Source: Ignavibacteriota bacterium
GTDB taxonomy: Bacteria > Bacteroidota > Ignavibacteria > SZUA-365
Assembly (NCBI GenBank): GCA_016218045.1
Contig: JACRFB010000046.1
Coordinates: 62,001 to 126,000, forward strand
Direction of reading: 5' to 3'
Length of the DNA: 64,000 bases
The notes beneath the pieces are model-generated. The model saw only the letters and a list, made by a program, of their open reading frames with translations, had not been told where the DNA came from and made no database searches. Each line of letters starts with the position of its first letter. The stretch's first letter is position 1. Of the stretch, positions 43,299 to 51,990 are shown in pieces. Both the position numbers and the translations under genes were made by a program.

Positions 43299-45128
43299 TT
43301 ACTTTGCGAGCGTGATCTGTATCACATTCGAGCGTTCCACCACGCTGCCGCGGATGAGACGGCATTCGATGGAGTACACGCCCGACGCGAGCATCGAGCC
43401 GTCGTACTGCACAGAATGGACTCCGGCCTCGCGGAACTCGCTGTTGATGACGCCGATGTCTTCGCCGTACATCGTGTACGCACGCAGTTCCACCACTCCC
43501 GCAACGTCGGTCTCGTAGCGGAATGTCGTACCCGGGTTGAAGGGATTCGGGTAGTTCTGGTGCAGACGGATGCTGCGCGGCAGAGCCGCGGGATCGTACA
43601 CGCCCGTCGCGGTGGCAATGAGCGCGAGATCGAAGGTGCGCTGTGTCGGATCGTTGGACTCGACAGAGTAGTTCGCACGTTTGTTGCCGGCGGTGAACGG
43701 CCGGCAGCCGAGGCGCACTGTGGCGCTTCCACCCGGTGCAATCGTTGTAGTGGCGGGCGATACGATCGAGAAGTCCGCCGCGTCGATGCCTGTGATAAGC
43801 TGCTGCGAGATCACAAGATCCTGATTGCCCGTGTTGCGGATCACCACATCCTCCACCTTCTGCACGCCGGTTTTCACCGGAGTGAAATCGATGTAGGACC
43901 TGCTCGCGGCGATGCGCGGCCCGGTTGATACCGCGCTGCACTGCCCGTTCAACGTCACCGAGACCGACAGATTCGCCGGATCGTTGCTCGTGAGCGAAAA
44001 GGTGCCGCTATAGGATCCGACCGCAGAGGGTTGGAATGCCAGTGTCGCCGTTGTTGTCCCGCCCGGACTAATGACTCCGCCCGCGGGGCTCTGAAGACTG
44101 AATCCTGTGCCGGAGACATTCTGTGAATTGAGCGTGAGCTGCGCCGTTCCGGTGTTCGAAATCACGACGACGCGGGTGACGAGCGTTGATGGTGTCGTCG
44201 TTCCGAAGTCGATGGGCGAGGTGCTCATCGTCAGCCGCGGCGTGCTGCCCGAAGTGGCGTTGCCGTTCAGGTTCACAATCGCGGTGGGTGTGTTCGGGTC
44301 GTTGCTGGTGATGGTGAGAGTGGCGGCGTGGTTGCCCGCGCTGGTGGGGGAGTAGCGGATTTCGATGAAGTCGTTACTGCCACCTGCTATCGGGGAGGCC
44401 GCGTTGTGGGTGATGGTGAACAGCGACGCGTTCGGTCCGCTGATCGCCTGACCGCTCAGGGTCAACGGGGCATTGCCCGTGTTCGAGAGTGTCACACTGC
44501 GCGTATCGCTGCCGCCCACTGTCGCGTTGAAGGGCAGCGATGTTGTGCTGAGCTGCAGGTTGGGCGCGGATGACGTGCCCGTGCCGCGCAGCGCCACATC
44601 AAAGCTCGGATCATTGCCCGCATTGCTGTTGATGGTCAGCGTGCCCGTGAGCAGACCCGCGGCCGATGGTGCAAACTGAATCTGCATCGTGACGGAACCG
44701 CCCGGCGCGATAGTCTGCGCGCCGCCGTTCGCGATGACGGTGAACTGTGATGGCGTGGCAGGGGTGCCCGAGATGTTCAGTGGCTGAGCGCCCGTGTTCT
44801 GCACGGTGAGCGAGCGTGTCTCGGTCTGCCCGACAAGCACGCTGCCGAAGTCGATGAGCGACTGCGTGCTGATGGTGGCGACACCTGTCGGCACAAGCCG
44901 CACATACAGGTAGCCGCTGTTCAGGATTCGGCCGGTGCCGGTGGTGACGCCGTTGACGGACTGACCCACGTTGCTGTATACGCGGATCAAACCCTCCTGC
45001 GAGCGTTCGGCTCCCGAGGCGTCGGCCGCCTGCCAGTTGATGCGCCCCTGCCCGTGCACATCCGCGCAGAGCGCGAGTGCCAGCAGCAGAAACGCCGGGA
45101 TGAGAGTGGAAATCGGATGTGATTTCAT
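43299..45128 (-). CDS. Secreted choice-of-anchor D (HYDIN-like) repeat protein with T9SS domain
   Basis: 609 residues from ATG 45128, with GAGG 7 bases upstream. Signal peptide ends DVHGQG. Five tandem ~100-residue immunoglobulin-like ASPM/SPD2/HYDIN-type repeats follow, each with FG(S/T)...V(G/T)xxxxxxxxxNTG and xxxPG(G/T)xxxxxxxFxPxxxG. The C-terminal ~90 residues are a T9SS type A-like domain (NYPNPFNPGTTFRYE, AYTMYGEDI, YSIECRL). A structural or adhesive surface protein. It follows the tail-fibre-like gene by 36 bp, so the pair may be one unit. Confidence 0.9.
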   Translation of the reverse strand: MKSHPISTLIPAFLLLALALCADVHGQGRINWQAADASGAERSQEGLIRVYSNVGQSVNGVTTGTGRILNSGYLYVRLVPTGVATISTQSLIDFGSVLVGQTETRSLTVQNTGAQPLNISGTPATPSQFTVIANGGAQTIAPGGSVTMQIQFAPSAAGLLTGTLTINSNAGNDPSFDVALRGTGTSSAPNLQLSTTSLPFNATVGGSDTRSVTLSNTGNAPLTLSGQAISGPNASLFTITHNAASPIAGGSNDFIEIRYSPTSAGNHAATLTITSNDPNTPTAIVNLNGNATSGSTPRLTMSTSPIDFGTTTPSTLVTRVVVISNTGTAQLTLNSQNVSGTGFSLQSPAGGVISPGGTTTATLAFQPSAVGSYSGTFSLTSNDPANLSVSVTLNGQCSAVSTGPRIAASRSYIDFTPVKTGVQKVEDVVIRNTGNQDLVISQQLITGIDAADFSIVSPATTTIAPGGSATVRLGCRPFTAGNKRANYSVESNDPTQRTFDLALIATATGVYDPAALPRSIRLHQNYPNPFNPGTTFRYETDVAGVVELRAYTMYGEDIGVINSEFREAGVHSVQYDGSMLASGVYSIECRLIRGSVVERSNVIQITLAK

Positions 45129-45164
45129 GATGCGCCTCGTATGGGATGGATGTGCATCATGCAA

Positions 45165-47177
45165 TTAGCGTACGCCGGTGACGATCACCTGGAAGTCGCA
45201 GTCGACCTGTGTGCCTGATCCATTGTACGTTTCGATGTCGATGTACGTCGTGCCATAGAGAGCGATTGTCGCGGTATAGTTGCCCGCGGACTGGCGGCAG
45301 CTCGCAACAGCGCAGATGTTGTTGGAATTGCCGAAAGCCGTGGTGAAGGTCAGCCGGTAATTACCCACGCCCGAGCGCGCCACCGTACAACCGAAACTCG
45401 CGAGTGTGGTGAGGGTCGTGCCTGACAAGTCAACACGCGCCCAGGCGTACACCACATTGTTCACACCCACGGAACCGGCCGCAGTGCTCGCGTTCGACGT
45501 CGCGATGAAGCGGGTACCGGAGACTTCTTCATCCGCAGTGATCTTCCCATCCGCAGAGATGTCCCCTTCCCGGTCAATCGTGACATCGCCACCGCCACCA
45601 TACGTTTTCAATATAGGCGCGTTGGCCGTAGTGCTGGTGTTTTGGAAATTCGCAGTGGGATACGACGTACTGGTGTTAACACCGAAATACGCTCCACCTG
45701 TCGAGGTGTTTCGGGAGTACACAGTGTTGGAGCCTGAGGTGATGGCCGATTCACCATAGAATGCGCGGCCCGCGTTTGCCTTCGCCTGAAATGCATCGGA
45801 TGAGGCCGATGTGCTTTTCGACTCCGCGTAGACGGCGTTTTCCGTCGACGTCGTGTTTTCAATATGAAAATATGCCGCCTTGCCGGTGCCGTCCTGCCGC
45901 AATTCGATGCCTGTGCCGGTGGAGTTATTGTCTACATAGATGGCATTAGAACTACCGCCATAGGTGATGTTCATACCTTTGCCTGTACCGCCGCTCTTGG
46001 TAATCTCGACGATATTCCCCGCACTGGTGCTCCCGTTCCCGAATTTCGCCACGGAACCTCCACCGAGGTTGTAGACATCGATGGTTGCCACTGTGCCGCT
46101 ATTGTTGCGGGCCTCAATGGCATTTCCACCACCGCCGTCGATATCGAGAGCATTACTGGACGTGGAAGTAGAATTTGTGACAATATACACTGCATCCTGC
46201 GTGGAGGACGCGTTGTTGATTTCGAACTGGGCAGCGCGTCCGGTGCCGGTGTTTTCCACCGCAAAGGCGTTTGTTGCGCTGCTCACGGTGCCGCTGTACG
46301 GCAACGTCAGTCCACCCCCGCCGCCGCCCGCGGCTGCGATGGTGATGGTGTTCGCCGCGTCGTTCGGTGTGATGGTGACATTGGCGCCCGCAACGAGGTT
46401 GATGTCGCCGCCGTCGTTGGACACGCCCGCGATGCTCGACACCACGTTCGGGGCAATCTTTGCGGCCGTGACAGCGTCGTTGGCGATCTGCGTTGTGCCG
46501 ACTGCGTTGGTGGCGATCTTTGCATTCGTCACAGCGTCATTGGCGATCTTGGCCGTCGTCACCGCGTTGTTTGCGATCACATTCGAGCCGGCCGGTCCCG
46601 TCACGTCACCCGCCAGCACCACGGCGCCGGGCGAGGCATTGATGGTCAGGTTGCCGCCCGCGCGGTCGATGGTCACGCCAGAACCGGCAAGAACCTCGGC
46701 CTCGGTGAGGATGCTGCTCTGCAGTTTGCTGGCGGCGATGTTGGCGCCCGCCGCCACACTTGCATCGGTGATCGAACCCGGCGCAACACCGTCGGCTGTG
46801 CGCGCGTGGAAGCTGTACGCGCTTGTGCTCAGCCGCACGCGGGGTGTCATTTCAGGATCGACGCCCATCTTGATGCCGAGAAAATACTGCTGGTCGAACA
46901 GCGGTGTCAGAGGCACGGCGGGATTGCCCCGGCCGAGGTGCACCGCAAAAAGTCCCTTGGTCACAGCCACTGTCGGATGTGTTTCCTGCCACAGCGCGGT
47001 GCCACCGCTCTCGACAGTATACAGCGCGAAAGTGAATGAGTAATTGCCGTCCGCGACGGGCGAGCCCGCCAGATCCGTGACGTAACCCTGGTAGGCCATG
47101 CTCTGCGGCACGCCTTGCGCCAGCAGCGCCGGCCCGAGGAGCAGCGTCAGAACAATGGTGAAGACACAATTGCGCAT
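45165..47177 (-). CDS. Secreted tail-fibre-like repeat protein
   Basis: 670 residues from ATG 47177, preceded by AGGAGG 5 bases upstream. Signal peptide of ~20 residues ending LLAQ. Residues ~20-140 resemble the N-terminal domain of FCB secreted fibre-like proteins (YQGYVTDLAGSPVADGNYSFTFALY, HTRTADGVAPGSI-like). Then four near-perfect 10-residue repeats of the NAVTTAKIAN/DAVTNAKIAT type lie around residues 195-245, and Gly/Ser/Thr-rich beta-helix-like stretches follow to about 560. The C-terminal ~100 residues are Cys-containing (FGCTV, ICAVASC, VDCDFQV) and there is no T9SS-type domain. Probably a trimeric surface fibre. Confidence 0.75.
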   Translation of the reverse strand: MRNCVFTIVLTLLLGPALLAQGVPQSMAYQGYVTDLAGSPVADGNYSFTFALYTVESGGTALWQETHPTVAVTKGLFAVHLGRGNPAVPLTPLFDQQYFLGIKMGVDPEMTPRVRLSTSAYSFHARTADGVAPGSITDASVAAGANIAASKLQSSILTEAEVLAGSGVTIDRAGGNLTINASPGAVVLAGDVTGPAGSNVIANNAVTTAKIANDAVTNAKIATNAVGTTQIANDAVTAAKIAPNVVSSIAGVSNDGGDINLVAGANVTITPNDAANTITIAAAGGGGGGLTLPYSGTVSSATNAFAVENTGTGRAAQFEINNASSTQDAVYIVTNSTSTSSNALDIDGGGGNAIEARNNSGTVATIDVYNLGGGSVAKFGNGSTSAGNIVEITKSGGTGKGMNITYGGSSNAIYVDNNSTGTGIELRQDGTGKAAYFHIENTTSTENAVYAESKSTSASSDAFQAKANAGRAFYGESAITSGSNTVYSRNTSTGGAYFGVNTSTSYPTANFQNTSTTANAPILKTYGGGGDVTIDREGDISADGKITADEEVSGTRFIATSNASTAAGSVGVNNVVYAWARVDLSGTTLTTLASFGCTVARSGVGNYRLTFTTAFGNSNNICAVASCRQSAGNYTATIALYGTTYIDIETYNGSGTQVDCDFQVIVTGVR

Positions 47178-47457
47178 GATACCTCCTGAGAAGTTGGTGG
47201 GTGGGATATGGGTGATGGCTCCAAGCATCAATTCAGCGGACGAGTTCGTCCGAATCCGAAACAGTGATACGTCTGTCGTGAGCAATCAGTAGGAGAGTGC
47301 GACGCAATCGCCGGTCCTGAACGCACCCTCGCGCGCCGGTTCCAACGATGAACATGTAATGGTTAGCGGGAATATACGGCGAATGATCGCAATATCAATA
47401 CTTGCTGGTGTTTTTTAGTGATAATAGGATATAATTTGTCCGAATAGAGAGAGCGAC
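47178..47457. other. Spacer without a gene, AT-rich in its right part
   Basis: 280 bp between the tail-fibre-like gene and the repeat block. GC-rich at first, then AT-rich at about 47385-47450 with T-runs. No coding frame with a family match and no tRNA-like fold. It may hold the promoter of the minus-strand pair, but I found no clear consensus. Confidence 0.4.
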
Positions 47458-47570
47458 GGAGTGGGGAGTAGGGAGTAGGGAGTGGGGAGTAGGGAGTAGG
47501 GAGTGGGGAGTTGGGAGTAGGAGTAGGGAGTGGGGAGTAGGGAGTAGGGAGTAGGGAGTGGGGAGTTGAA
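47458..47570. repeat. Heptanucleotide tandem repeat (GGAGTAG/GGAGTGG)
   Basis: About sixteen units of GGAGTAG, GGAGTGG and GGAGTTG, with a single 6-bp unit near the middle shifting the phase once. Same GGGGAGT composition as classic heptamer STRRs of cyanobacteria. Confidence 0.95.
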
Positions 47571-47738
47571 GTGGGATGCACGGCGGGAAGCCATTCTACT
47601 TTGCCACTTTGCTACCTTGCTACTTCGCACGTGTCATGTTGAACGTGTGACGGGGGAGTGGGGAGTTGAAGTGGGACGCACGGCGGGAAGCCATTCCACT
47701 TTGCCACTTTGCTACCTTGCTACCTCGCACGTGTCACG
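47558..47738. repeat. 100-bp direct repeat, two copies
   Basis: A segment beginning GTGGGGAGTTGAAGTGGGA at 47558 recurs at 47658, exactly 100 bp on, with only a few T/C changes over about 80 bp. It contains short near-repeats of ACTTTGCC/ACTTTGCT (8-bp period). Confidence 0.9.
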
Positions 47739-47784
47739 TGTAACGTGTAACGTGTAACGTGGAACGTGTAACGTGGAACGTGCG
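47729..47784. repeat. Heptanucleotide tandem repeat (ACGTGTA/ACGTGGA)
   Basis: Eight units in constant phase: ACGTGTC, ACGTGTA (three), ACGTGGA, ACGTGTA, ACGTGGA, ACGTGCG. ACGT cores make the array partly self-complementary. Confidence 0.93.
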
Positions 47785-47826
47785 CCGGGGGGAAGGGATG
47801 GGATTTTTCCCGCCATGGGCATTTTG

Positions 47827-47834
47827 TACCTTTG
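47827..47834 (+). promoter_or_regulatory. Candidate -7 element (TACCTTTG) for lptD
   Basis: TACCTTTG is a complete match to TAnnTTTG, 37 bp before the ATG at 47872. A T-rich stretch about 20 bp upstream (TTTTTC near 47804) could be a weak -33. Confidence 0.55.
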
Positions 47835-47871
47835 AAACACAAATTCGATACGGGGCGCCTGTTCCATCACA

Positions 47872-50511
47872 ATGATCCGTTTCTCCCTGATATTTCCGGT
47901 CTTTCTTATCCTCTGTACGATTTCCGTGCATGGGGAGGACCGGTCGTACACGGGTGCGTTCTCCTGCGGTCTACCGCAAGCCCGAATCGACAGTCTCGAC
48001 ACGGCTCTGGTGCTGATCGACGACTCGCTCACGGCGGAGCCCGATACGGCCTTTGTGTTTCCAGTGAAAAACGCGGTCGATACGCTCGTCACATACGCGG
48101 CGAAGGACTCGGTGGTGTACCGGCTCCGTCAAAAACGTATGGCGCTGGCCGGGAGTTCGTCCATCGCCTATGGAGCCATGAACATCAAGGCCGAACGGCT
48201 CGTGTTGGATTGGGACTCGTCCACCATTCGCGCGGAGGGTGTACCCGATACCGCACAGGGCGCGGGAGCAAAAAGCCTGGGACGGCCCGTGCTGAAGGAC
48301 GGCGGCGAGTCGTACGAGGGCGAATCGATGACGTACAACTTCCGCACCAAGCAGGGAGTCATTTCGCAGGGCGAAACGTCCATCGACGACGGTTTCTATC
48401 TCGGCAAACGTATCAAACGCAAATCCGAAAAGACGTATTTCGTGGAGGACGGTCAATACACCACGTGTGACAATCCGGATCACAAACACTTCTATTTCGG
48501 ATCACCCAAAATGAAGTTTGTGCCCGACGATGTGATCATCGCCGAGCCGATCTATTTCTTTGTCGAAGACATTCCGCTCTTTGCCCTGCCTTTTGCCGTG
48601 ATCCCGAGCCAGGGCGGCCGCAGTTCGGGCATCATTCTCCCGGCCTTCGGGTACGACTACGCCCGCGGACGCTACCTCACGAACGGCGGCTACTATCTTG
48701 CCGCCAGCGATTACTGGGATGCGCGATTCACGGGCGACATCTTTTCGAAGGGCGGTTACAGGGTGGGGGTGGACCTGAACTACAAACTCCGCTATGCTTT
48801 CGCGGGATCCATCAAGGCCTCGTATGGAAGGCAGACCTTCCAAATCGGATCTCCATACCTGCCCGACGATCAGCCGCGTACCGAATACCGTTTCGATCTG
48901 CAGCACCAGCAGGAACTGGATCCGCAGTCGACCATCACGGCGAACATCAGCTATCTTACAAGTTCCTATTACCAGAGCTTCAGCAACAACATCAATCAAT
49001 TGTTGAATCAAAACGTGTATTCCACCGCCGCCTATTCCACGGCGTGGGAGGGAACCGGTCGTTCGCTGTCGGTGAACATGTCCCGCAACCAGAATCTGCA
49101 GGACGGAACGAGCAACAACGTCCTCCCCGACATCACGTTCAACCAGTCGCAGGTCTTCCCATTCAGGAGCGGGTCCGGAACCGGCACCGAGGCGTGGTAT
49201 GAAATGATCGGATTCAATTACACGGCGCATTTCAAAAATTCGATCGACATCCTGAAACACACGAGAATTTCGAACTCCGACACCAGCGTGGTGAGCGCCC
49301 AGTACGACAGGCGCGGCATCTCGCATTCGGTCGGTTTTCTTCTAACACCCAAATTAGGCTACATCACCATCTCTCCATCGCTCAGTCTCACCGAGCGCTG
49401 GTACGACCACCGTCTCGAGCGGTCGTACGACAGGTCCACCAACTCCGTGGTCGCCCGCGACGTGCGCGGATTTTATGCGCTGCACGGTTTCCAGAGCGGC
49501 GTGGCTGTCAGCACCAAATTGTACGGGACCCTCTCTCCCAACATCGCGGGCATACAGGGTGTGCGGCACACCGTGGAACCGCGCCTTTCGTACACGTACA
49601 ATCCCGACTTCTCGACCCCCGGCTGGGGGATGTATCAGTCCTACCGCGACAGTCTCGACCGCGAGGTGCGCTACGACCCGTACACCGGCTATGCCGAGCG
49701 GCCGGCGGAAGTGTTCGGCGGCGTGAGCGCGTTCGAGTCGCAGACGCTCGGTTTTCAACTCTCGAACATCTTCGAAATGAAGCTGGATCCCGCCGAGGCC
49801 GACACCACAATGACGCCAAGGAAATTCCGCCTTCTCGACATCTCGCTCGGATCCGCCTATAATTTTGTGAGCGACAGTCTGAATTTGTCGGATGTAAATC
49901 TGGACTACCGCACCAACATCGGCGGACTGTTTGATGTGTACGGCCGCGCGAGTTTTTCGCCGTATCAGTGGCAGAGCGCGCGATACGGTCTCGACACCGC
50001 GGGCGCACTGGTCATGATCGAGCAGGGGCATGTCGTGAATTCGTATCTCGCGCAGACGGGCGGCCCGCTGCGTCTTACAACTTTCGACTTCCACCTCACT
50101 TCGACGCTCACCCAGGAACTCTTCACCAGTTCCACGCGTGATACATCGGCGATGCCTGCCAGCACTGCGTATCGTATTCCCTGGTCATTGTCCTTCGGCT
50201 TCGATTACGGGATGGACCAATACAATCCCGACGCCCAGACACGGTCTGCCAGCATGCGCGCGAATCTGAGCATCAGCCCCACGCCCGGCTGGCATGTCAC
50301 TGCGGGGCTCTACTACGATCTGCCGTCGCGCACACTCGGCACACCCTCGCTCAACATTACGCGCGACCTGCATTGCTGGGAGATGATGTTCAATTGGGTT
50401 CCCGCGGGGCCGTATCGCAGTTTTTCCCTCGTCATTCGTGTCAAGGCGCCGCAGCTCCAGGACATCAAACTCGAGCGGAAAGGCAGCGACCGCGGGGTGT
50501 ATGGGTATTAG
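47872..50511 (+). CDS. lptD: LPS assembly outer-membrane protein LptD-like
   Basis: 879 residues. Signal peptide to about residue 22. Residues ~75-220 form an OstA-like beta-jellyroll (KAERLVLDWDSSTIRAEGV, SYEGESMTYNFRTKQGVI, YFVEDGQYTTCDNPDHKHFYF). LptD-like strands follow, with the conserved Pro-containing block IPLFALPFAVIPSQGGRSSGIILP, then a ~26-strand barrel. This would insert lipopolysaccharide into the outer leaflet. A domain order of jellyroll then barrel and the GRxSGfL-type block support the call; the symbol is assigned by family only. The stop codon's last base begins a heptamer array. Confidence 0.85.
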   Translation: MIRFSLIFPVFLILCTISVHGEDRSYTGAFSCGLPQARIDSLDTALVLIDDSLTAEPDTAFVFPVKNAVDTLVTYAAKDSVVYRLRQKRMALAGSSSIAYGAMNIKAERLVLDWDSSTIRAEGVPDTAQGAGAKSLGRPVLKDGGESYEGESMTYNFRTKQGVISQGETSIDDGFYLGKRIKRKSEKTYFVEDGQYTTCDNPDHKHFYFGSPKMKFVPDDVIIAEPIYFFVEDIPLFALPFAVIPSQGGRSSGIILPAFGYDYARGRYLTNGGYYLAASDYWDARFTGDIFSKGGYRVGVDLNYKLRYAFAGSIKASYGRQTFQIGSPYLPDDQPRTEYRFDLQHQQELDPQSTITANISYLTSSYYQSFSNNINQLLNQNVYSTAAYSTAWEGTGRSLSVNMSRNQNLQDGTSNNVLPDITFNQSQVFPFRSGSGTGTEAWYEMIGFNYTAHFKNSIDILKHTRISNSDTSVVSAQYDRRGISHSVGFLLTPKLGYITISPSLSLTERWYDHRLERSYDRSTNSVVARDVRGFYALHGFQSGVAVSTKLYGTLSPNIAGIQGVRHTVEPRLSYTYNPDFSTPGWGMYQSYRDSLDREVRYDPYTGYAERPAEVFGGVSAFESQTLGFQLSNIFEMKLDPAEADTTMTPRKFRLLDISLGSAYNFVSDSLNLSDVNLDYRTNIGGLFDVYGRASFSPYQWQSARYGLDTAGALVMIEQGHVVNSYLAQTGGPLRLTTFDFHLTSTLTQELFTSSTRDTSAMPASTAYRIPWSLSFGFDYGMDQYNPDAQTRSASMRANLSISPTPGWHVTAGLYYDLPSRTLGTPSLNITRDLHCWEMMFNWVPAGPYRSFSLVIRVKAPQLQDIKLERKGSDRGVYGY

Positions 50512-50580
50512 AATTCAGAATTCAGAATCTAGAATCCAGAATTCAGAATTCAGAATTCAGAATACTGAACGCAGAACCGA
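50511..50580. repeat. Heptanucleotide tandem repeat (GAATTCA)
   Basis: Ten 7-bp units starting GAA: five exact GAATTCA copies (EcoRI-site containing), with GAATCTA, GAATCCA, GAATACT, GAACGCA and GAACCGA variants. The first unit begins with the last base of the lptD stop. Confidence 0.95.
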
Positions 50581-50634
50581 AAACACGGAATACATAGCGG
50601 ACATTTGATTCACTCCATTCCCCCCATTCACTCG

Positions 50635-51990
50635 ATGTTACGATACAGCCGCCTTATAAAGAACTTCGCCAGACACTTCCCAGGCAGTGAGGCCGAGGGG
50701 GTGCGGCGGGTGCCGGGCAGGGTGAATCTGATTGGGGAGCATACGGATTACAACGGGTATCCCGTGCTGCCGATTGCAATCGACCGCGACATGGCCGTGG
50801 CATACCGGCGCCGCAACGATTCGACGGTGCGCATCAGCAACAGTGAGGGGCTGTATGGCGAACGCATGTTCCGGCTTGGTTCGGTGGATGCGATGTTTCC
50901 GCGGGGGGATTGGGGCAACTACGTCATCGCCGCCGCGCGGGAGCTGCTCGACGAAGGACTGATCGACATCGACCGCGGCATGGATGCCTGCTTCGACAGC
51001 GGCATCCCCGTCGCGGCCGGACTCTCGTCGTCCTCCGCCCTGCTCGTCGCGGCCGGACTCGCGCTGCTGGCAGTCAACGACACGGCCGCCGATCCGCTGT
51101 ACCTTGCCGACGTGTTCGCGCGTGCCGAGCGGCACGCGGGCATCGAGGGCGGCGGCATGGATCAGGCGGCCGCGCTGCTGTCGGCACGCGGCACCGCGCT
51201 GTGCATCGACTTCTATCCGCTGCGCGCCCGCCGCATCCAACTGCCCGCGTCGATGGCCATCGTCGTCAGCGACAGCCTGCAGCGCGCGCCGAAGACCGCG
51301 GCAATGCGCCACGCCTACAATCTCCGCGCCGTGGAATGCCGCCTGGCCTTCGCGCTCGCGCGCGCGGCGCATACGGAGGCGGGGGCGCGTGTCGACGGCG
51401 CGGAGCGGCTCGCCGATCTCGACGGCGCGGGTGCCGATGCGGAGACGGTGCTGGCCAAACTCGCGGGGGGACCGCTGCAGCTTTCCGAGATCGCCGCGCG
51501 GACCGGAATGGGAGAAGAGGATCTGATACTCTCATTCTGCACGACCCGCGACGGGTCGGTGGTGGAAGCGGGGCCGGACGGATTCCGCGTCGCGGAGCGC
51601 TACCGCCACGTGGTGCGCGAAGCGGCACGTGTGCGCGCCGCGGCGGACGCTCTGCAGGCCGGCGAGATCGCCGCCTTTGGCGATCTCATGAACGCCTCGC
51701 ACGAAAGCTGCCGCGACGATTTCGGGATCAGCACCGCGGAACTCGACACGCTGGTCGCCATCGCGCGCGCAAACGGAGCGCTCGGCGCGCGCGTCACAGG
51801 CGCGGGATTCGGCGGATGCACCGTTTCGGTCACACCGCCGCAGCTCGTCCCGGATCTGCTTGCCGCCTTGCGGGCGCAGTACTATGAGCCGCGCTCCGAT
51901 CTGCTTGCCGCCCAGGGGCGCTCGATCGACGACGCACTGTTTGTCGTGCGGGCATCCGAAGGCGCGGGTCCGGTGGAACTGCGGGGATGA
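50635..51990 (+). CDS. galK: Galactokinase-type GHMP kinase
   Basis: 451 residues from ATG 50635; a TTG at 50605 is possible and neither has a clear Shine-Dalgarno. The galactokinase signature GRVNLIGEHTDYNGYPVLP is near residue 23-41, the ATP loop GIPVAAGLSSSSAL near 122-135 and the C-terminal GHMP motif GARVTGAGFGGCTV near 393. The central part has an extra stretch rich in Ala/Gly. Phosphorylates galactose or a close relative (GalNAc-kinase members share the motifs). It heads the overlapping carbohydrate operon, so its substrate is probably produced by the downstream enzymes. Confidence 0.9.
   Translation: MLRYSRLIKNFARHFPGSEAEGVRRVPGRVNLIGEHTDYNGYPVLPIAIDRDMAVAYRRRNDSTVRISNSEGLYGERMFRLGSVDAMFPRGDWGNYVIAAARELLDEGLIDIDRGMDACFDSGIPVAAGLSSSSALLVAAGLALLAVNDTAADPLYLADVFARAERHAGIEGGGMDQAAALLSARGTALCIDFYPLRARRIQLPASMAIVVSDSLQRAPKTAAMRHAYNLRAVECRLAFALARAAHTEAGARVDGAERLADLDGAGADAETVLAKLAGGPLQLSEIAARTGMGEEDLILSFCTTRDGSVVEAGPDGFRVAERYRHVVREAARVRAAADALQAGEIAAFGDLMNASHESCRDDFGISTAELDTLVAIARANGALGARVTGAGFGGCTVSVTPPQLVPDLLAALRAQYYEPRSDLLAAQGRSIDDALFVVRASEGAGPVELRG

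Noticed and set aside
45165-47177. Prophage remnant
   Set aside because: No other phage genes, integrase or att site, and the protein has a Sec signal peptide.
47458-47784. CRISPR-like array
   Set aside because: Units are 7 bp without spacers; this is simple tandem repeat DNA plus one 100-bp duplication.
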